From positions 3,712,501 through 3,776,500 of the forward strand of contig NZ_CP086615.1 of assembly GCF_020883455.1 (NCBI RefSeq): a DNA stretch of 64,000 nt, written 5' to 3'. A model generated the notes under the pieces. The model saw only the letters and a list, made by a program, of their open reading frames with translations, did not search any database and was not told the DNA's origin. The DNA comes from Spiribacter halobius. Its GTDB lineage: Bacteria > Pseudomonadota > Gammaproteobacteria > Nitrococcales > Nitrococcaceae. Both the position numbers and the translations under genes were made by a program. Every line of letters starts with the position of its first letter. Position 1 is the stretch's first letter. Positions 1 to 8,708 of the stretch are shown here, piece after piece.

Positions 1-348
1 CGACTACCTCCTGCGGGTGACCTGAGAGACGAGGTTCAGTCGAAAGGTCGTTATCCAACAAGGACGTAGCAGGTCTCGACTCGCCCAATGGGCGGACTCG
101 GTCTGCGATTCGTCCAAAGCGCGTCGTACGCAAGGTTCGACCCCGAGCGGGGTGTACGACCAACTTTGTTGAGGGTAACCCCGGCGCAAACGAGGTCGGA
201 ATCCCGCATTGACATAGTCCCTGCGATACTTATGCTCAATGCATTCATAAGGTCACCGACACCAACACAAGGGAGCCTGACCTGGCCCTGGTAATGCGGA
301 AGTAGCCACCCCTTCCGCAGGCGATTCCAAGCCCCGGGTATCGAGGCA
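1..348. other. Upstream region without recognised gene
   Basis: This stretch before nadB holds only short open frames whose translations resemble no family and lack start signals. I see no tRNA, clear promoter or repeat. The preceding gene must lie outside the window. Confidence 0.5.
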
Positions 349-1935
349 ATGAGCAGCAACCATGACCGCGTAATCATTGCGGGCAGCGGGCTGGCCGGTC
401 TCTCGGCGGCTCTTCGCCTCGCACCCGTTCCTGTGCTGCTGATCACGAGCGGGCGACTTGGCCGCTCCGGGTCCACGTGCTGGGCTCAGGGCGGAATCGC
501 GTGCGCTATGGACGACGGGGACAACCCGGAAGGACATGCGGCAGATACGGTTGCGGCGGGGGCAGGCCTATCTGACGACCGCGTGGCAAAGCGCGTGGCG
601 CACGAGGCGCAAAGGTGTATCGGCTGGCTCTGGGATTCGGGGGTGCGCTTTGACCTTGCAGACGACGGCCGGCCGGCCCTGACCCGCGAAGGTGCTCACC
701 AACACTCCCGCATTCTCCATGCGGGTGGCGATCAGACCGGCGCCGAGTTGATGCGCACCCTGGAGGCGCAGGTTCGCACAACGCCTGGCATAACCGTCAT
801 GGAGGACACACAGGTCGTTGATCTGTTGGTCGATGACAGTGGTGCCAGAGGCGTTGTCGCTCAGCGAGGCACCTCGATTTTTCCCGTGAGCGCGAGGGCC
901 GTCGTCCTCGCAACAGGCGGTGCCGCGGCGCTGTATGCGTCGACCACGAACCCGCCCGGGAACTGGGGCAGTGGGCTGCGCCTGGCGCTACGCGCCGGCG
1001 CCTTGCTGCGGGATCTCGAATTCGTGCAGTTTCATCCCACTGCTTTGGACCTCCCCGGCAACGCGAACACCGGAAGGCCCTTGCCTCTGGCCAGTGAAGC
1101 AATCCGCGGGGAGGGAGGCGTGCTCGTGGACGAAGCGGGGACGCCCGTCATGGCCGGCGTCCCGGGTGGTGATCTCGCGCCACGCGATGTAGTCGCTCGG
1201 ACACTGTCGCGGCAGCGTGAGCAGGGGCGCCGGATCTTCCTGGATACGCGCGATTCGCTCGGCCGGCAATTCCTACAACGCTTTCCCGGGGTCGCCGGTC
1301 TCTGCCAGGCCGCTGGCATCGATCCCGTCAACCAGCCGATCCCAGTGCGCCCGGCGGCCCACTACCACATGGGGGGTGTTCAAACCGATGACCACGGGGC
1401 AACCAACGTCCCCGGTCTGTGGGCCATTGGAGAGGTCGCATCGACGGGTCTGCACGGAGCCAATCGACTCGCGAGTAACTCCCTCCTCGAAGCGCTCGCC
1501 TATGCGGGGTGGGCCGCCGAGGACATTCGCAGCCGAACGGGCCTCGCACGGGGGACGCCTCTGCCACCCACCCCGGAGCACTCCGCCCAGCTCGTGACAC
1601 GGAGCGCGATGACGGGATCCTCGGTGCTACGTCTGCGACACCTGATGGATACCCACGTCGGGGTGATACGGGATCGGCACGGCCTCGAGCAGGTTCAGGC
1701 GCAATTTAGGGCGCTCCGTGAGACTGCTGAAGCGAACGGCGCCCTGGCGGCAATGAGTGAGGTCGCCGCGCTCATTGCGCAAGCTGCGTTAACGCGACAG
1801 GAAAGCCGTGGTGCCCATCAGCGTCAAGAGTTCAATGCACCGAGCCCCGCGTGGGACAGGCACCAGGTCATTGGCAAAGGTACTGCCACGGCGCAAGCCA
1901 ATGACTCGCTCCGCAACGAGTCACCTGTTGCATAG
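349..1935 (+). CDS. nadB: L-aspartate oxidase NadB
   Basis: NadB oxidises L-aspartate to iminoaspartate with FAD, the first step of de novo NAD synthesis in the cytoplasm; NadA then makes quinolinate. The 528-residue length is normal for the family. The N-terminus has the FAD Rossmann motif GSGLAGLSAALRL (residues 12-24), then the NadB hallmark STCWAQGGIA near 42. The signature HYHMGGVQTD lies near 340, followed by GEVASTGLHGANRLASNSL and an arginine-rich C-terminal helical domain. A weak GAGG lies just before the ATG. The gene stands alone: no nadA or nadC is next to it, and the following LysR gene runs the other way. Confidence 0.95.
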   Translation: MSSNHDRVIIAGSGLAGLSAALRLAPVPVLLITSGRLGRSGSTCWAQGGIACAMDDGDNPEGHAADTVAAGAGLSDDRVAKRVAHEAQRCIGWLWDSGVRFDLADDGRPALTREGAHQHSRILHAGGDQTGAELMRTLEAQVRTTPGITVMEDTQVVDLLVDDSGARGVVAQRGTSIFPVSARAVVLATGGAAALYASTTNPPGNWGSGLRLALRAGALLRDLEFVQFHPTALDLPGNANTGRPLPLASEAIRGEGGVLVDEAGTPVMAGVPGGDLAPRDVVARTLSRQREQGRRIFLDTRDSLGRQFLQRFPGVAGLCQAAGIDPVNQPIPVRPAAHYHMGGVQTDDHGATNVPGLWAIGEVASTGLHGANRLASNSLLEALAYAGWAAEDIRSRTGLARGTPLPPTPEHSAQLVTRSAMTGSSVLRLRHLMDTHVGVIRDRHGLEQVQAQFRALRETAEANGALAAMSEVAALIAQAALTRQESRGAHQRQEFNAPSPAWDRHQVIGKGTATAQANDSLRNESPVA

Positions 1936-2136
1936 TGCAAGACGGTGCTGGCCGACCGCCCCTGTCCAACGTGCGTGCGGGTGCAGCGCACCGTTCCGGC
2001 GCGCACTGGCCAACCCATAGGTCCTGCGAGCGCCGAGTGCATGCGTCGAGCGGAATCGCCCCGGCCTTCTCGTATCAGCCCGAACTCCCGCGCCGGATTA
2101 AAGCCGAACAACCGCCGCCACGCGTGGGCGAGCGAG

Positions 2137-3051
2137 TCACTCGCTCTCTTCGAATCGCACCCGGGCGGCGAGAAAATCAATCAGCGCTCTGGCACGTGCC
2201 GGCAGGTAAGCCCGTCGGCCTTCGTAGATCGCGTGGACGGCCTCTGTATCGCCCGAATCGTAAGCGGGCAGGACCTCGACGAGCCTGCCGTCCCTGAGAT
2301 CGTCGGCCACCTGGAACTCTGCAAGTCTGGCGAGTCCGAGCCCCTTGATCGCCAGATGCCGCACGGACTCACCGTCGCCCGCGAGTACTGCTGGCCGCGG
2401 CAGGTACTCTTGCACGCCATCTCGACTCCGCAAGGGCCAGGCTTCCGCGACCCTTGGGTAGGCAAAGCCCACCCGGACGTGGTGCTCGAGTTCATCGGGC
2501 ACGCGCGGCGTGCCATGAGCCCGCAAATAAACGGGTGAGGCCACGATCTTCAGCCGTGTCTCCCCCAGCCGGCGGGCGACAAGGCGCGAGCTCTTCAGTG
2601 GTCCGGCGCGGATGGCGACATCCGTGTGCTCTCCCACCAGGTCGACGATCTCGTCGGAAAGCCACAGCTCAGGTTTCACCTGCGGGTACTGCGCTGTGAA
2701 CTCCGGCAGCAGCGGAATGAGGAAGTGGTGCCCGAAGGGCACATTGGCGCTAATGCGCAGGCGTCCCCGTGCTGCCGTAGCCGAGCTGCCTACACTCTCC
2801 GCGTCCTCGAGGTCCGCGAGCAACTGCACCGCGCGCTCGTAGAAATCGTGTCCCTCCTGCGTGACACGCACCCCACGGGTTGAGCGGCTCAGTAACCGCA
2901 CACCCAGCCGATCCTCCAGGCGCGCGATCAGGCGACTGACCGCGGACGGCGTCATGTCGAAGTCACGTGCGGCCGCCGAGAACCCCCGCCTCTCGACGAC
3001 GCGCACGAACACCGCCATCTCCCCGAACCGGTTGACCAACGGGCGCGGCAT
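2137..3051 (-). CDS. LysR-family transcriptional regulator
   Basis: This 304-residue protein has the winged HTH of LysR regulators at residues 8-66 (FSAAARDFDMTPSAVSRLIA) and a periplasmic-binding-like effector domain from about 92. The form (GRLRISANVPFG, VDVAIR-type strand VDLVGEHTDVAIR) is that of the large CrgA/DsdC-like group with unknown inducers. It is divergent from the MFS-esterase-SDR set starting at 3157 and is the obvious candidate regulator of those genes. The 105-bp intergenic region contains a TTCA-N9-TGAA dyad at 3058-3074, close to the LysR start, which suits autoregulation. The effector cannot be read from the sequence. Confidence 0.9.
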   Translation of the reverse strand: MPRPLVNRFGEMAVFVRVVERRGFSAAARDFDMTPSAVSRLIARLEDRLGVRLLSRSTRGVRVTQEGHDFYERAVQLLADLEDAESVGSSATAARGRLRISANVPFGHHFLIPLLPEFTAQYPQVKPELWLSDEIVDLVGEHTDVAIRAGPLKSSRLVARRLGETRLKIVASPVYLRAHGTPRVPDELEHHVRVGFAYPRVAEAWPLRSRDGVQEYLPRPAVLAGDGESVRHLAIKGLGLARLAEFQVADDLRDGRLVEVLPAYDSGDTEAVHAIYEGRRAYLPARARALIDFLAARVRFEESE

Positions 3052-3057
3052 AGTGAT

Positions 3058-3074
3058 TTCAACTCAAAACTGAA
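3058..3074. promoter_or_regulatory. Candidate LysR box (TTCA-N9-TGAA)
   Basis: A short dyad, TTCA and TGAA arms separated by nine bases, lies between the divergent LysR and MFS genes and resembles the T-N11-A type of LysR site. Position and symmetry are the only evidence. Confidence 0.35.
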
Positions 3075-3156
3075 TTGCCAATGTCACGACTATGGCAAAG
3101 CCGCACGCCCCTTCACAGTGCGCCCCATTCGGTCGAGCTGCTGGAGGGCTGTCGCA

Positions 3157-4350
3157 GTGCCACCTGCTGTTATCGCGCTCACCGCCGGAGCGTTCGGAAT
3201 CGGGGTTACGGAGTTCGTGATCATGGGCCTGCTTCTGCCCGTGAGCGAATCGCTCAGCGTCTCCGTCTCCGCGGCCGGGCTGCTCGTCTCCGGGTACGCG
3301 CTCGGGGTCGTCGTTGGCGCACCGCTACTCACGTACCTGATGAGCCGCTGGCGCAGCAAGCGGGTCCTGCTCGCGCTCATGATCATCTTCACGCTCGGCA
3401 ACGCCGCCTGCGCCCTCGCACCGGATTACGTCTCCCTGATGCTTGCCCGCGTGATAACGGCGCTCGCCCATGGCACCTACTTCGGGATTGGCTCGGTTCT
3501 CGCCACTCGGCTTGTGCCGCTCGACCGGCGAGCAACCGCAATCGCGGTCATGTTCACAGGTCTCACCCTTGCCAACATCCTCGGCGTGCCGTTTGGCACC
3601 TGGCTCGGCCACGAGCTCGGCTGGCGTGCCACCTTCGTGGCCATAGCGGTGGTGGGTGCGCTCGCGCTGGGGGTGATTGCAGCCCTGGTGCCGGACGTAA
3701 CGGAGGACGTACCCGATGCGGGTGCAGCTGCGGCGGCGCGGGTGTTTCTCAGACCTGCCGTCGTGCTCGGGATGGCGACGACCGTGCTTGGGTATGCCGG
3801 TGTCTTCACCGTATTCACCTACATCGCACCGCTTCTCACCCGGCTGACGGGCGTCGCCGAGGCGGCGCTCTCGCCGATTCTTCTCCTGTTCGGCCTTGGC
3901 CTGGTGGCCGGGAATCTGCTCGGTGGGCGCTTCGCGGATAAGCGGCTGTTCGAAACGGTTACTGGCACGTTGCTGCTGCTCGCCATGGTGTTGGCCGTCA
4001 TGCGCCTGGCCCTACCAAACCCGGGCACAGCAGTGCTCGCCGTTGGTCTTCTCGGCGCGGCGGGCTTTGCAACGGTGCCCCCGCTTCAGATGTGGGTTCT
4101 TGCCAAGGCGGAAGGAGCCGGGCAGAGCCTTGCCGCGAGCGTGAACATCGCTGCCTTCAACCTCGGCAATGCTTTTGGCGCCTGGCTGGGAGGCGTCGTC
4201 GTTGACCATGGTCCGGGACTCCGGGCCCTTCCGTGGGTCGCCGCGGTCCTCCCGTTACTAGCCATCGCGCTGGCGTTTTATGCCGAGCGCACCGCCCTCG
4301 ACCGACGCGGCCTGCCACGAACCTGTCCACCAACGGGTCCGGTCGAGTAG
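3157..4350 (+). CDS. MFS drug/sugar efflux transporter (AraJ/DHA1 type)
   Basis: This inner-membrane 12-helix transporter starts with the DHA1 signature GAFGIGVTEFVIMGLL at residues 11-26, seen in AraJ-, NepI- and YdhP-like exporters, and has the inter-helix motif A-like SRWRSKRVLL after helix 2. I prefer the GTG at 3157 because GGAGG (3143-3147) sits nine bases upstream; it gives about 397 residues, and the in-frame ATG at 3118 only adds a non-conserved arginine-rich leader. Substrate is unknown. It leads a probable three-gene operon with the SGNH hydrolase (53-bp gap) and the SDR (19-bp gap), divergent from a LysR regulator. Confidence 0.88.
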   Translation: MPPAVIALTAGAFGIGVTEFVIMGLLLPVSESLSVSVSAAGLLVSGYALGVVVGAPLLTYLMSRWRSKRVLLALMIIFTLGNAACALAPDYVSLMLARVITALAHGTYFGIGSVLATRLVPLDRRATAIAVMFTGLTLANILGVPFGTWLGHELGWRATFVAIAVVGALALGVIAALVPDVTEDVPDAGAAAAARVFLRPAVVLGMATTVLGYAGVFTVFTYIAPLLTRLTGVAEAALSPILLLFGLGLVAGNLLGGRFADKRLFETVTGTLLLLAMVLAVMRLALPNPGTAVLAVGLLGAAGFATVPPLQMWVLAKAEGAGQSLAASVNIAAFNLGNAFGAWLGGVVVDHGPGLRALPWVAAVLPLLAIALAFYAERTALDRRGLPRTCPPTGPVE

Positions 4351-4403
4351 CGCTCGACCCTTACGACACCGCGTCGCGGTGCATCGGCAACAAGGAGACA
4401 CTC

Positions 4404-5705
4404 ATGCAGCGCCCATCAACCACGCTACGCCTGCGCCACAACCATCGGATCCTCGTAGCAGCGCTGGTGATGCTTTCAGTGCTCGGCGCCACTGGCTCAC
4501 TCACGGCAGCGGCGCAACCTTCCCCGCACTTGGTGACGACGTGGAGCGCGAGCCCGCAGGCACGCTGGGAAAGCGACTTCGTCCTGCCGGCCGGCGTGCC
4601 AGAGGCACTACACAACCACACGATCCGCCAGCCGCTGCGGGTGAGCATCGGCGGCGAGCGCCTCCGCATCGTCCTGTCGAACGCCTACGGCGAGCGACCG
4701 CTGCCTATTGCGGACGCAAGCGTGGCGATCAGCGCCGGTCGGGACGCCATCCTCCCCGGCTCGGCGCGCTCAGTCACCTTTGGCGGCAGGCGAAGGGCCA
4801 CCATTCCGCCCGGGGCGCCATTGGTTAGTGATCCGGTCGACCTGCCCGTCGAGCCCCTGTCGATGCTCGCGGTGACACTTCACGTGCCCGAACCGACCCC
4901 CATCAACACGTTCCACTGGGATGCCAGGCGCACGAGCTACATCGCACCCGGCCAGCAGGTGCGCGAGAACCACCTCGACGAAGCCCGCACAACCACGACT
5001 CGTGTCCTGCTCAGCGCCGTTCTCGTCGAGGCGCCGAAGGCCCGCGGTGCGGTGGTTGCAGTCGGTGACTCCATCACGGACGGCAATGGCGCAACCACGG
5101 ATGCCAACGCCCGATGGCCCGACTTCCTCGCAGAGCGATTGGCCCCGCGCGATGTCGCCGTGATCAACGCCGGAATCTCGGGCGCCCGCCTGCTCACCGA
5201 TGGCATGGGAGAGAATGCGCTCGCACGTCTTCGCCGCGACGTGCTTGCCCCGCCGGGCGTCACCACGGCTGTAGTGCTCATCGGCATCAACGACATCAGC
5301 TGGCCCGGCACAGCCTTCGCTCCGTATAGCTCACGGCCAACGCTTGCAGAGCTGACCGCCGGGTACACCCAGCTCGTCGAACGGGCGCACACGCACGGCA
5401 TTCGGGTGGTCGGCGCCACACTGCCCCCGTTCAAGGGTGCCCTCGAGGGCTCACCGCTCGATGACTACTACTCGGCAGACAAGAACCGCCTGCGTCGGGA
5501 AATCAACCAGTGGCTTCGGGAGAGCGAGGTCTTCGATGCCGTCGTGGACCTCGACCGCGTTCTTCGCGACCCCGCGAAGCCGGAGCGGCTGAGACCGGAG
5601 TTCGACTCCGGTGATCATCTCCACCCGGGCGATGAGGGGAACAGGGCGATCGCCGAGACGTTCACAGAGCAAGCGCTATTCGGCGAGCAGCCGACCACTC
5701 AGTGA
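4404..5705 (+). CDS. Exported SGNH/GDSL-family hydrolase
   Basis: This secreted esterase-like hydrolase has 433 residues. A positively charged N-terminus, hydrophobic core (about 16-36) and AAAQP cleavage-like site indicate Sec export. SGNH block I is VGDSITDG with nucleophile Ser223; the block II glycine is in GISGARLL, block III is GINDI, and the block V Asp-His pair is in DHLHPGD near the C-terminus. The roughly 180-residue N-terminal extension before block I is typical of the two-domain SGNH family acting on acylated or polysaccharide substrates. AAGGAG precedes the ATG at 4404; earlier starts would remove the signal peptide. It sits between an MFS and an SDR gene. A degraded relative lies at about 56.2 kb. 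Confidence 0.88.
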   Translation: MQRPSTTLRLRHNHRILVAALVMLSVLGATGSLTAAAQPSPHLVTTWSASPQARWESDFVLPAGVPEALHNHTIRQPLRVSIGGERLRIVLSNAYGERPLPIADASVAISAGRDAILPGSARSVTFGGRRRATIPPGAPLVSDPVDLPVEPLSMLAVTLHVPEPTPINTFHWDARRTSYIAPGQQVRENHLDEARTTTTRVLLSAVLVEAPKARGAVVAVGDSITDGNGATTDANARWPDFLAERLAPRDVAVINAGISGARLLTDGMGENALARLRRDVLAPPGVTTAVVLIGINDISWPGTAFAPYSSRPTLAELTAGYTQLVERAHTHGIRVVGATLPPFKGALEGSPLDDYYSADKNRLRREINQWLRESEVFDAVVDLDRVLRDPAKPERLRPEFDSGDHLHPGDEGNRAIAETFTEQALFGEQPTTQ

Positions 5706-5724
5706 CAACAGGAGCTTTGGCACC

Positions 5725-6519
5725 ATGCGCATTGATCTCACGAACCACACCGCGCTCGTAACCGGCTCGACCCACGGTATCGGATTCGCGACCGCCGTTG
5801 GCCTCGCCAACGCTGGCGCACAGGTGATCATCAACGGCCGCCACACGGAGTCCGTCGATGCCGCGCTCGAGCGCCTCTCGCATCAGGCGCCCCCGGAGAA
5901 CCTCTGGGGCGTGGCCGCAGACCTCTCGACGGCCGAGGGCTGCGCCGCACTCACCGCCCGGGTGCCCTCGGCCGACATCCTGGTGAACAACGTCGGCATT
6001 TTTGGGCCGAAGGACTTCTTCGACGTTACCGACGAGGACTGGCAGCACTTCTTCGAGCTGAACGTCATGTCGGCCGTGCGGCTGTCGCGTCATTACGCCC
6101 CCGCCATGGCCGACACCGGCTGGGGACGTATCGTCTTTGTCTCCTCAGAGTCTGGCCTGAACATCCCGACGGAGATGATCCACTACGGCTTCACCAAGAC
6201 CGCAATGCTCTCGGTCTCCCGTGGCCTCGCCAAGCGAATGGCTGGCACCGGGGTGACCGTGAACGCCGTCCTCCCGGGGCCCACCCTATCCGAGGGCGTG
6301 ACCGCCATGCTGAACGAGGAGATCGAGCGAACCGGTCGCTCGGCGGAGGAGGTCAGCCGGGACTTCGTCATGGAGCACCGCCCCTCCTCAATCATCCAGC
6401 GCGCCGCAACGCCCGAGGAGGTCGCGAACATGATCGTGTATGCGGTCTCAGAGCAGGCATCGGCCACCACGGGGGCCGCCCTGCGCGTGGACGGCGGCGT
6501 GGTGGATAGCATTGCATGA
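5725..6519 (+). CDS. Short-chain dehydrogenase/reductase (SDR)
   Basis: This 264-residue classical SDR oxidoreductase has the cofactor motif TGSTHGIG (13-20), NNVG (88-91), catalytic Ser near 140 and Tyr154-x3-Lys158 in HYGFTK. The conserved VNAVLPGPT and C-terminal GAALRVDGG loops are present. The Arg39 in NGR after strand 2 favours NADP(H), which is an inference. AGGAG at 5709-5713 precedes the ATG. It is the third gene of the probable operon begun at 3157, 19 bp after the hydrolase. Substrate unknown; a pathway linking ester hydrolysis to alcohol oxidation is possible but not shown. Confidence 0.9.
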   Translation: MRIDLTNHTALVTGSTHGIGFATAVGLANAGAQVIINGRHTESVDAALERLSHQAPPENLWGVAADLSTAEGCAALTARVPSADILVNNVGIFGPKDFFDVTDEDWQHFFELNVMSAVRLSRHYAPAMADTGWGRIVFVSSESGLNIPTEMIHYGFTKTAMLSVSRGLAKRMAGTGVTVNAVLPGPTLSEGVTAMLNEEIERTGRSAEEVSRDFVMEHRPSSIIQRAATPEEVANMIVYAVSEQASATTGAALRVDGGVVDSIA

Positions 6520-6526
6520 GGCCGCT

Positions 6527-6567
6527 CGGCTCCCGGTGGCGGTGACCTGCACCACCACTGGGAGCCG
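6527..6567 (+). terminator. Strong hairpin after the SDR gene
   Basis: CGGCTCCCGGTGG and CCACTGGGAGCCG pair over 13 positions with one G-T wobble and a 15-base loop, starting 7 bp after the SDR stop. No T-tract follows, so it is either a non-canonical terminator or a 3'-end stabilising structure of the 3157-6519 transcript. Confidence 0.45.
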
Positions 6568-6842
6568 ACTCCGACCAAAGAGTGACGGCATGGCGGCCGG
6601 GCCACCCGGCCCCGACAGCCATCTGGCCTTCCTCCCGCACCCTAGGCATCGAACCGCGGGGTCGTACGCAGCCCGGCCGCCCGCCATGCATTGGGAAATC
6701 GGGTCTAGCGGCCTATCGGAGGTGGACCTATTCGTTTGAACAGGTCCGCCCCCCTGCTTCGCGCTCAGACAGGTGCCGCCCACGCGTAGGGTGACGCGTT
6801 GAACCGGTTATCCGGTCTATCTGAAAGCGCGGCAATGCCCCG

Positions 6843-7178
6843 GTGAACCAAGTCGACGAAGACGTCATCCAGAGCTACGACGAAAAGGTGCGCTGGAGCC
6901 GCCTGCTGGACCGCGTTGCGCAGGATCATCGTTACGTCTTGGGCAAGCACGACCGCGTGGTTGCGGCGCTCGTGCCGATGGAGGAATGCGGGGCACTGAC
7001 CGCTCGGGATGCCGACGACTCGTCCGAGCCCCGCGAGCTCGCGGCGATGGTCGAGCGACTCCAAGCGGAAAAGGAGGCGACTACCGCGGCCCTGGACAGC
7101 GCGTTCGCCGAGATCGGTCACACCCGTGAGCGGCTGAGCGCCCTTCGGGCGCAGCGTGAACACGAGGTAGGGCGATGA
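6843..7178 (+). CDS. Phd/YefM-like protein with coiled-coil tail
   Basis: This small 111-residue protein begins with GTG. Residues 14-50 (RWSRLLDRVAQDHRYVL...HDRVVAALVPMEE) match the N-terminal fold of prevent-host-death antitoxins, which bind DNA and neutralise a partner toxin. The second half (about 60-108) is a charged heptad-rich helix, likely a coiled coil, not the usual short toxin-binding tail. No toxin ORF follows: the 150 bp to the next gene is empty. It may be an orphan antitoxin or a Phd-fold regulator. GTG 6843 has no strong ribosome-binding site. Confidence 0.6.
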   Translation: MNQVDEDVIQSYDEKVRWSRLLDRVAQDHRYVLGKHDRVVAALVPMEECGALTARDADDSSEPRELAAMVERLQAEKEATTAALDSAFAEIGHTRERLSALRAQREHEVGR

Positions 7179-7328
7179 TCGTGACTGAGTCAGCCGCCCG
7201 CTGGCGAGTTAGGTCACGCGGCACGCCACACTGACCTGCGGCTGGCTGTCGCGCGGCTGCGCCTTGCACAACCTATGTATGGACTCGCTCCCCGCGGCAC
7301 GCATAATGGCTTGCCCCACCAGCAGCAT

Positions 7329-8591
7329 CTAAGTTGAGGGCTCACCCGAGAGATTGGGTTGAGGCACCTCGAACGCCCGGGCGCGCTTTTCAACGATCGG
7401 CAAGTGCACGAGGCCAGCGAAGACCCCCAATCCGACCACGAGCCACCAGATGAGCCCGTAGTCCCCCGTGAGCTCAAAAAGCGCTCCACCTAGCCACACA
7501 CCCGCGAATGATCCGAGCTGATGTGTGAAGAACACGAGTCCGAATAGCGTGCCCATGTATCGGGTGCCGAACATGACGGCGACCAGCCCCGACGTGGCGG
7601 GCACCGTTGACAGCCAAAGCAGTCCCACAACGACGGAGAACAACAGCACGCTGGGAGCACTTGGGGGCGTGAGGACGAACCAGGTGATCAAGGCGGCGCG
7701 TCCGAAATAGATGAACGAAAGGATTGCGCGCTTGCTGTGCCTGCTTCCGAGCAGGCCGGACCCATACGAACCAACGATATTGGCCAGTCCGATGAGAGCA
7801 AGCGCCCACCCGATCACCGAGCCGCTGACGTCAAGGTCGGTGAGATAGGGAGGCAGATGGACCATCATGAAGGCGAGCTGGAAGCCGCACACGAAGAACC
7901 CGAAAAGCAGCAACCAGTAGCTCCCGTGCTTGAGCGCCGAGCGCAGAGCCCACTTGATCCCGAGGTCCAGCTCCTGGTTCAGGCTCTGGTTCGCGGATTG
8001 AGCCCGACCGCGGAACCCTAGCGCCAGCAGCGGCACGAGGCAGGTCATTGCCGCCAGGAGGAGCGTGGCCTGCTGCCAGCCGTATGCGCCGATGAACCCC
8101 TGGCCAAGCGGCGCGAAGACGAACTGGCCCAGCGAACCGGCGGCCGTCGCGAGCCCAAGGGCCCAGGAGCGGTGCGACTCGGGCACGATTCTCCCCAACG
8201 CGCCAAGCACGGTGACGAACGAGGCACCTCCCATGCCCACACCCACAAGGACCCCGGCTCCAAGGTGCAGGTCCATCGGGGTGCTCGCGAACGCCATCGT
8301 GGCAACGCCCAGCGCATATAACGCCCCACCTGCCGCGAGGACCCGCGCGGCCCCGAAGCGGTCGACAAGAGCGCCGGCGAAGGGCTGAGCGATACCCCAG
8401 AACAGGTTTTGCAGGGCGATCGCCAGGGCAAACACCTCGCGACTCCAGCCATGCGTGCCGGAGACGGGATCGGTGAACAGGCCAAAGATTGATCTCACAC
8501 CGAACGTTATGAGCGATATGAGGCAGCCACAGGCGATGACCGCACCGATCGCTCCAAGACCAGACCAGTTGCCAGAGCGCTTGGATGACAT
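7329..8591 (-). CDS. MFS transporter (monocarboxylate/OFA-like)
   Basis: This 420-residue 12-helix inner-membrane transporter belongs to the major facilitator superfamily. The first helix region ITFGVRSIFGLFTDPV and the following GWSREVFALAIALQNLFWGIAQPFAGALVDRFG (domain start to motif A) are typical of the oxalate/formate and monocarboxylate porter-like branch. ATG 8591 is chosen because it begins just before helix 1; the open frame extends further upstream but runs through the TetR gene on the other strand. It is divergent from that TetR gene, and two copies of an operator lie between them, so it is very probably the repressor's target. Substrate unknown. Confidence 0.9.
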   Translation of the reverse strand: MSSKRSGNWSGLGAIGAVIACGCLISLITFGVRSIFGLFTDPVSGTHGWSREVFALAIALQNLFWGIAQPFAGALVDRFGAARVLAAGGALYALGVATMAFASTPMDLHLGAGVLVGVGMGGASFVTVLGALGRIVPESHRSWALGLATAAGSLGQFVFAPLGQGFIGAYGWQQATLLLAAMTCLVPLLALGFRGRAQSANQSLNQELDLGIKWALRSALKHGSYWLLLFGFFVCGFQLAFMMVHLPPYLTDLDVSGSVIGWALALIGLANIVGSYGSGLLGSRHSKRAILSFIYFGRAALITWFVLTPPSAPSVLLFSVVVGLLWLSTVPATSGLVAVMFGTRYMGTLFGLVFFTHQLGSFAGVWLGGALFELTGDYGLIWWLVVGLGVFAGLVHLPIVEKRARAFEVPQPNLSGEPST

Positions 8592-8612
8592 GACAAGTCT
8601 CCGATGTCGCCT

Positions 8613-8630
8613 TACCGGGCGGTATACATA
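8613..8630 (-). promoter_or_regulatory. TetR operator copy 1 (MFS side)
   Basis: Read on the minus strand this is TATGTATACCGCCCGGTA. It matches operator copy 2 at 17 of 18 positions in inverted orientation and lies 22 bp before the MFS start, where a bound repressor would block MFS transcription. Confidence 0.7.
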
Positions 8631-8674
8631 AGCAGCGAAAAATTCAGCTGGCCCACGCACGGGCCAGCCGAAGG

Positions 8675-8702
8675 TTGTTCTATGTATACCGACCGGTATA
8701 AT
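8675..8702 (+). promoter_or_regulatory. TetR promoter with operator copy 2, leaderless
   Basis: TTGTTC (8675-8680), 16 bases, then TATAAT (8697-8702) form a good sigma-70 promoter. Its spacer holds operator copy 2 (8681-8700), whose core is TATACC-GACC-GGTATA. The -10 ends six bases before the ATG at 8709, so the expected transcription start coincides with the start codon. Confidence 0.7.
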
Positions 8703-8708
8703 GACAGC

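Noticed and set aside
51-476. Minus-strand open frame before nadB
   Set aside because: It runs antisense into the conserved start of nadB and its translation matches no family.
4233-4403. Upstream extension of the SGNH hydrolase frame
   Set aside because: It overlaps the MFS gene and would bury the signal peptide; ATG 4404 has a good ribosome-binding site.
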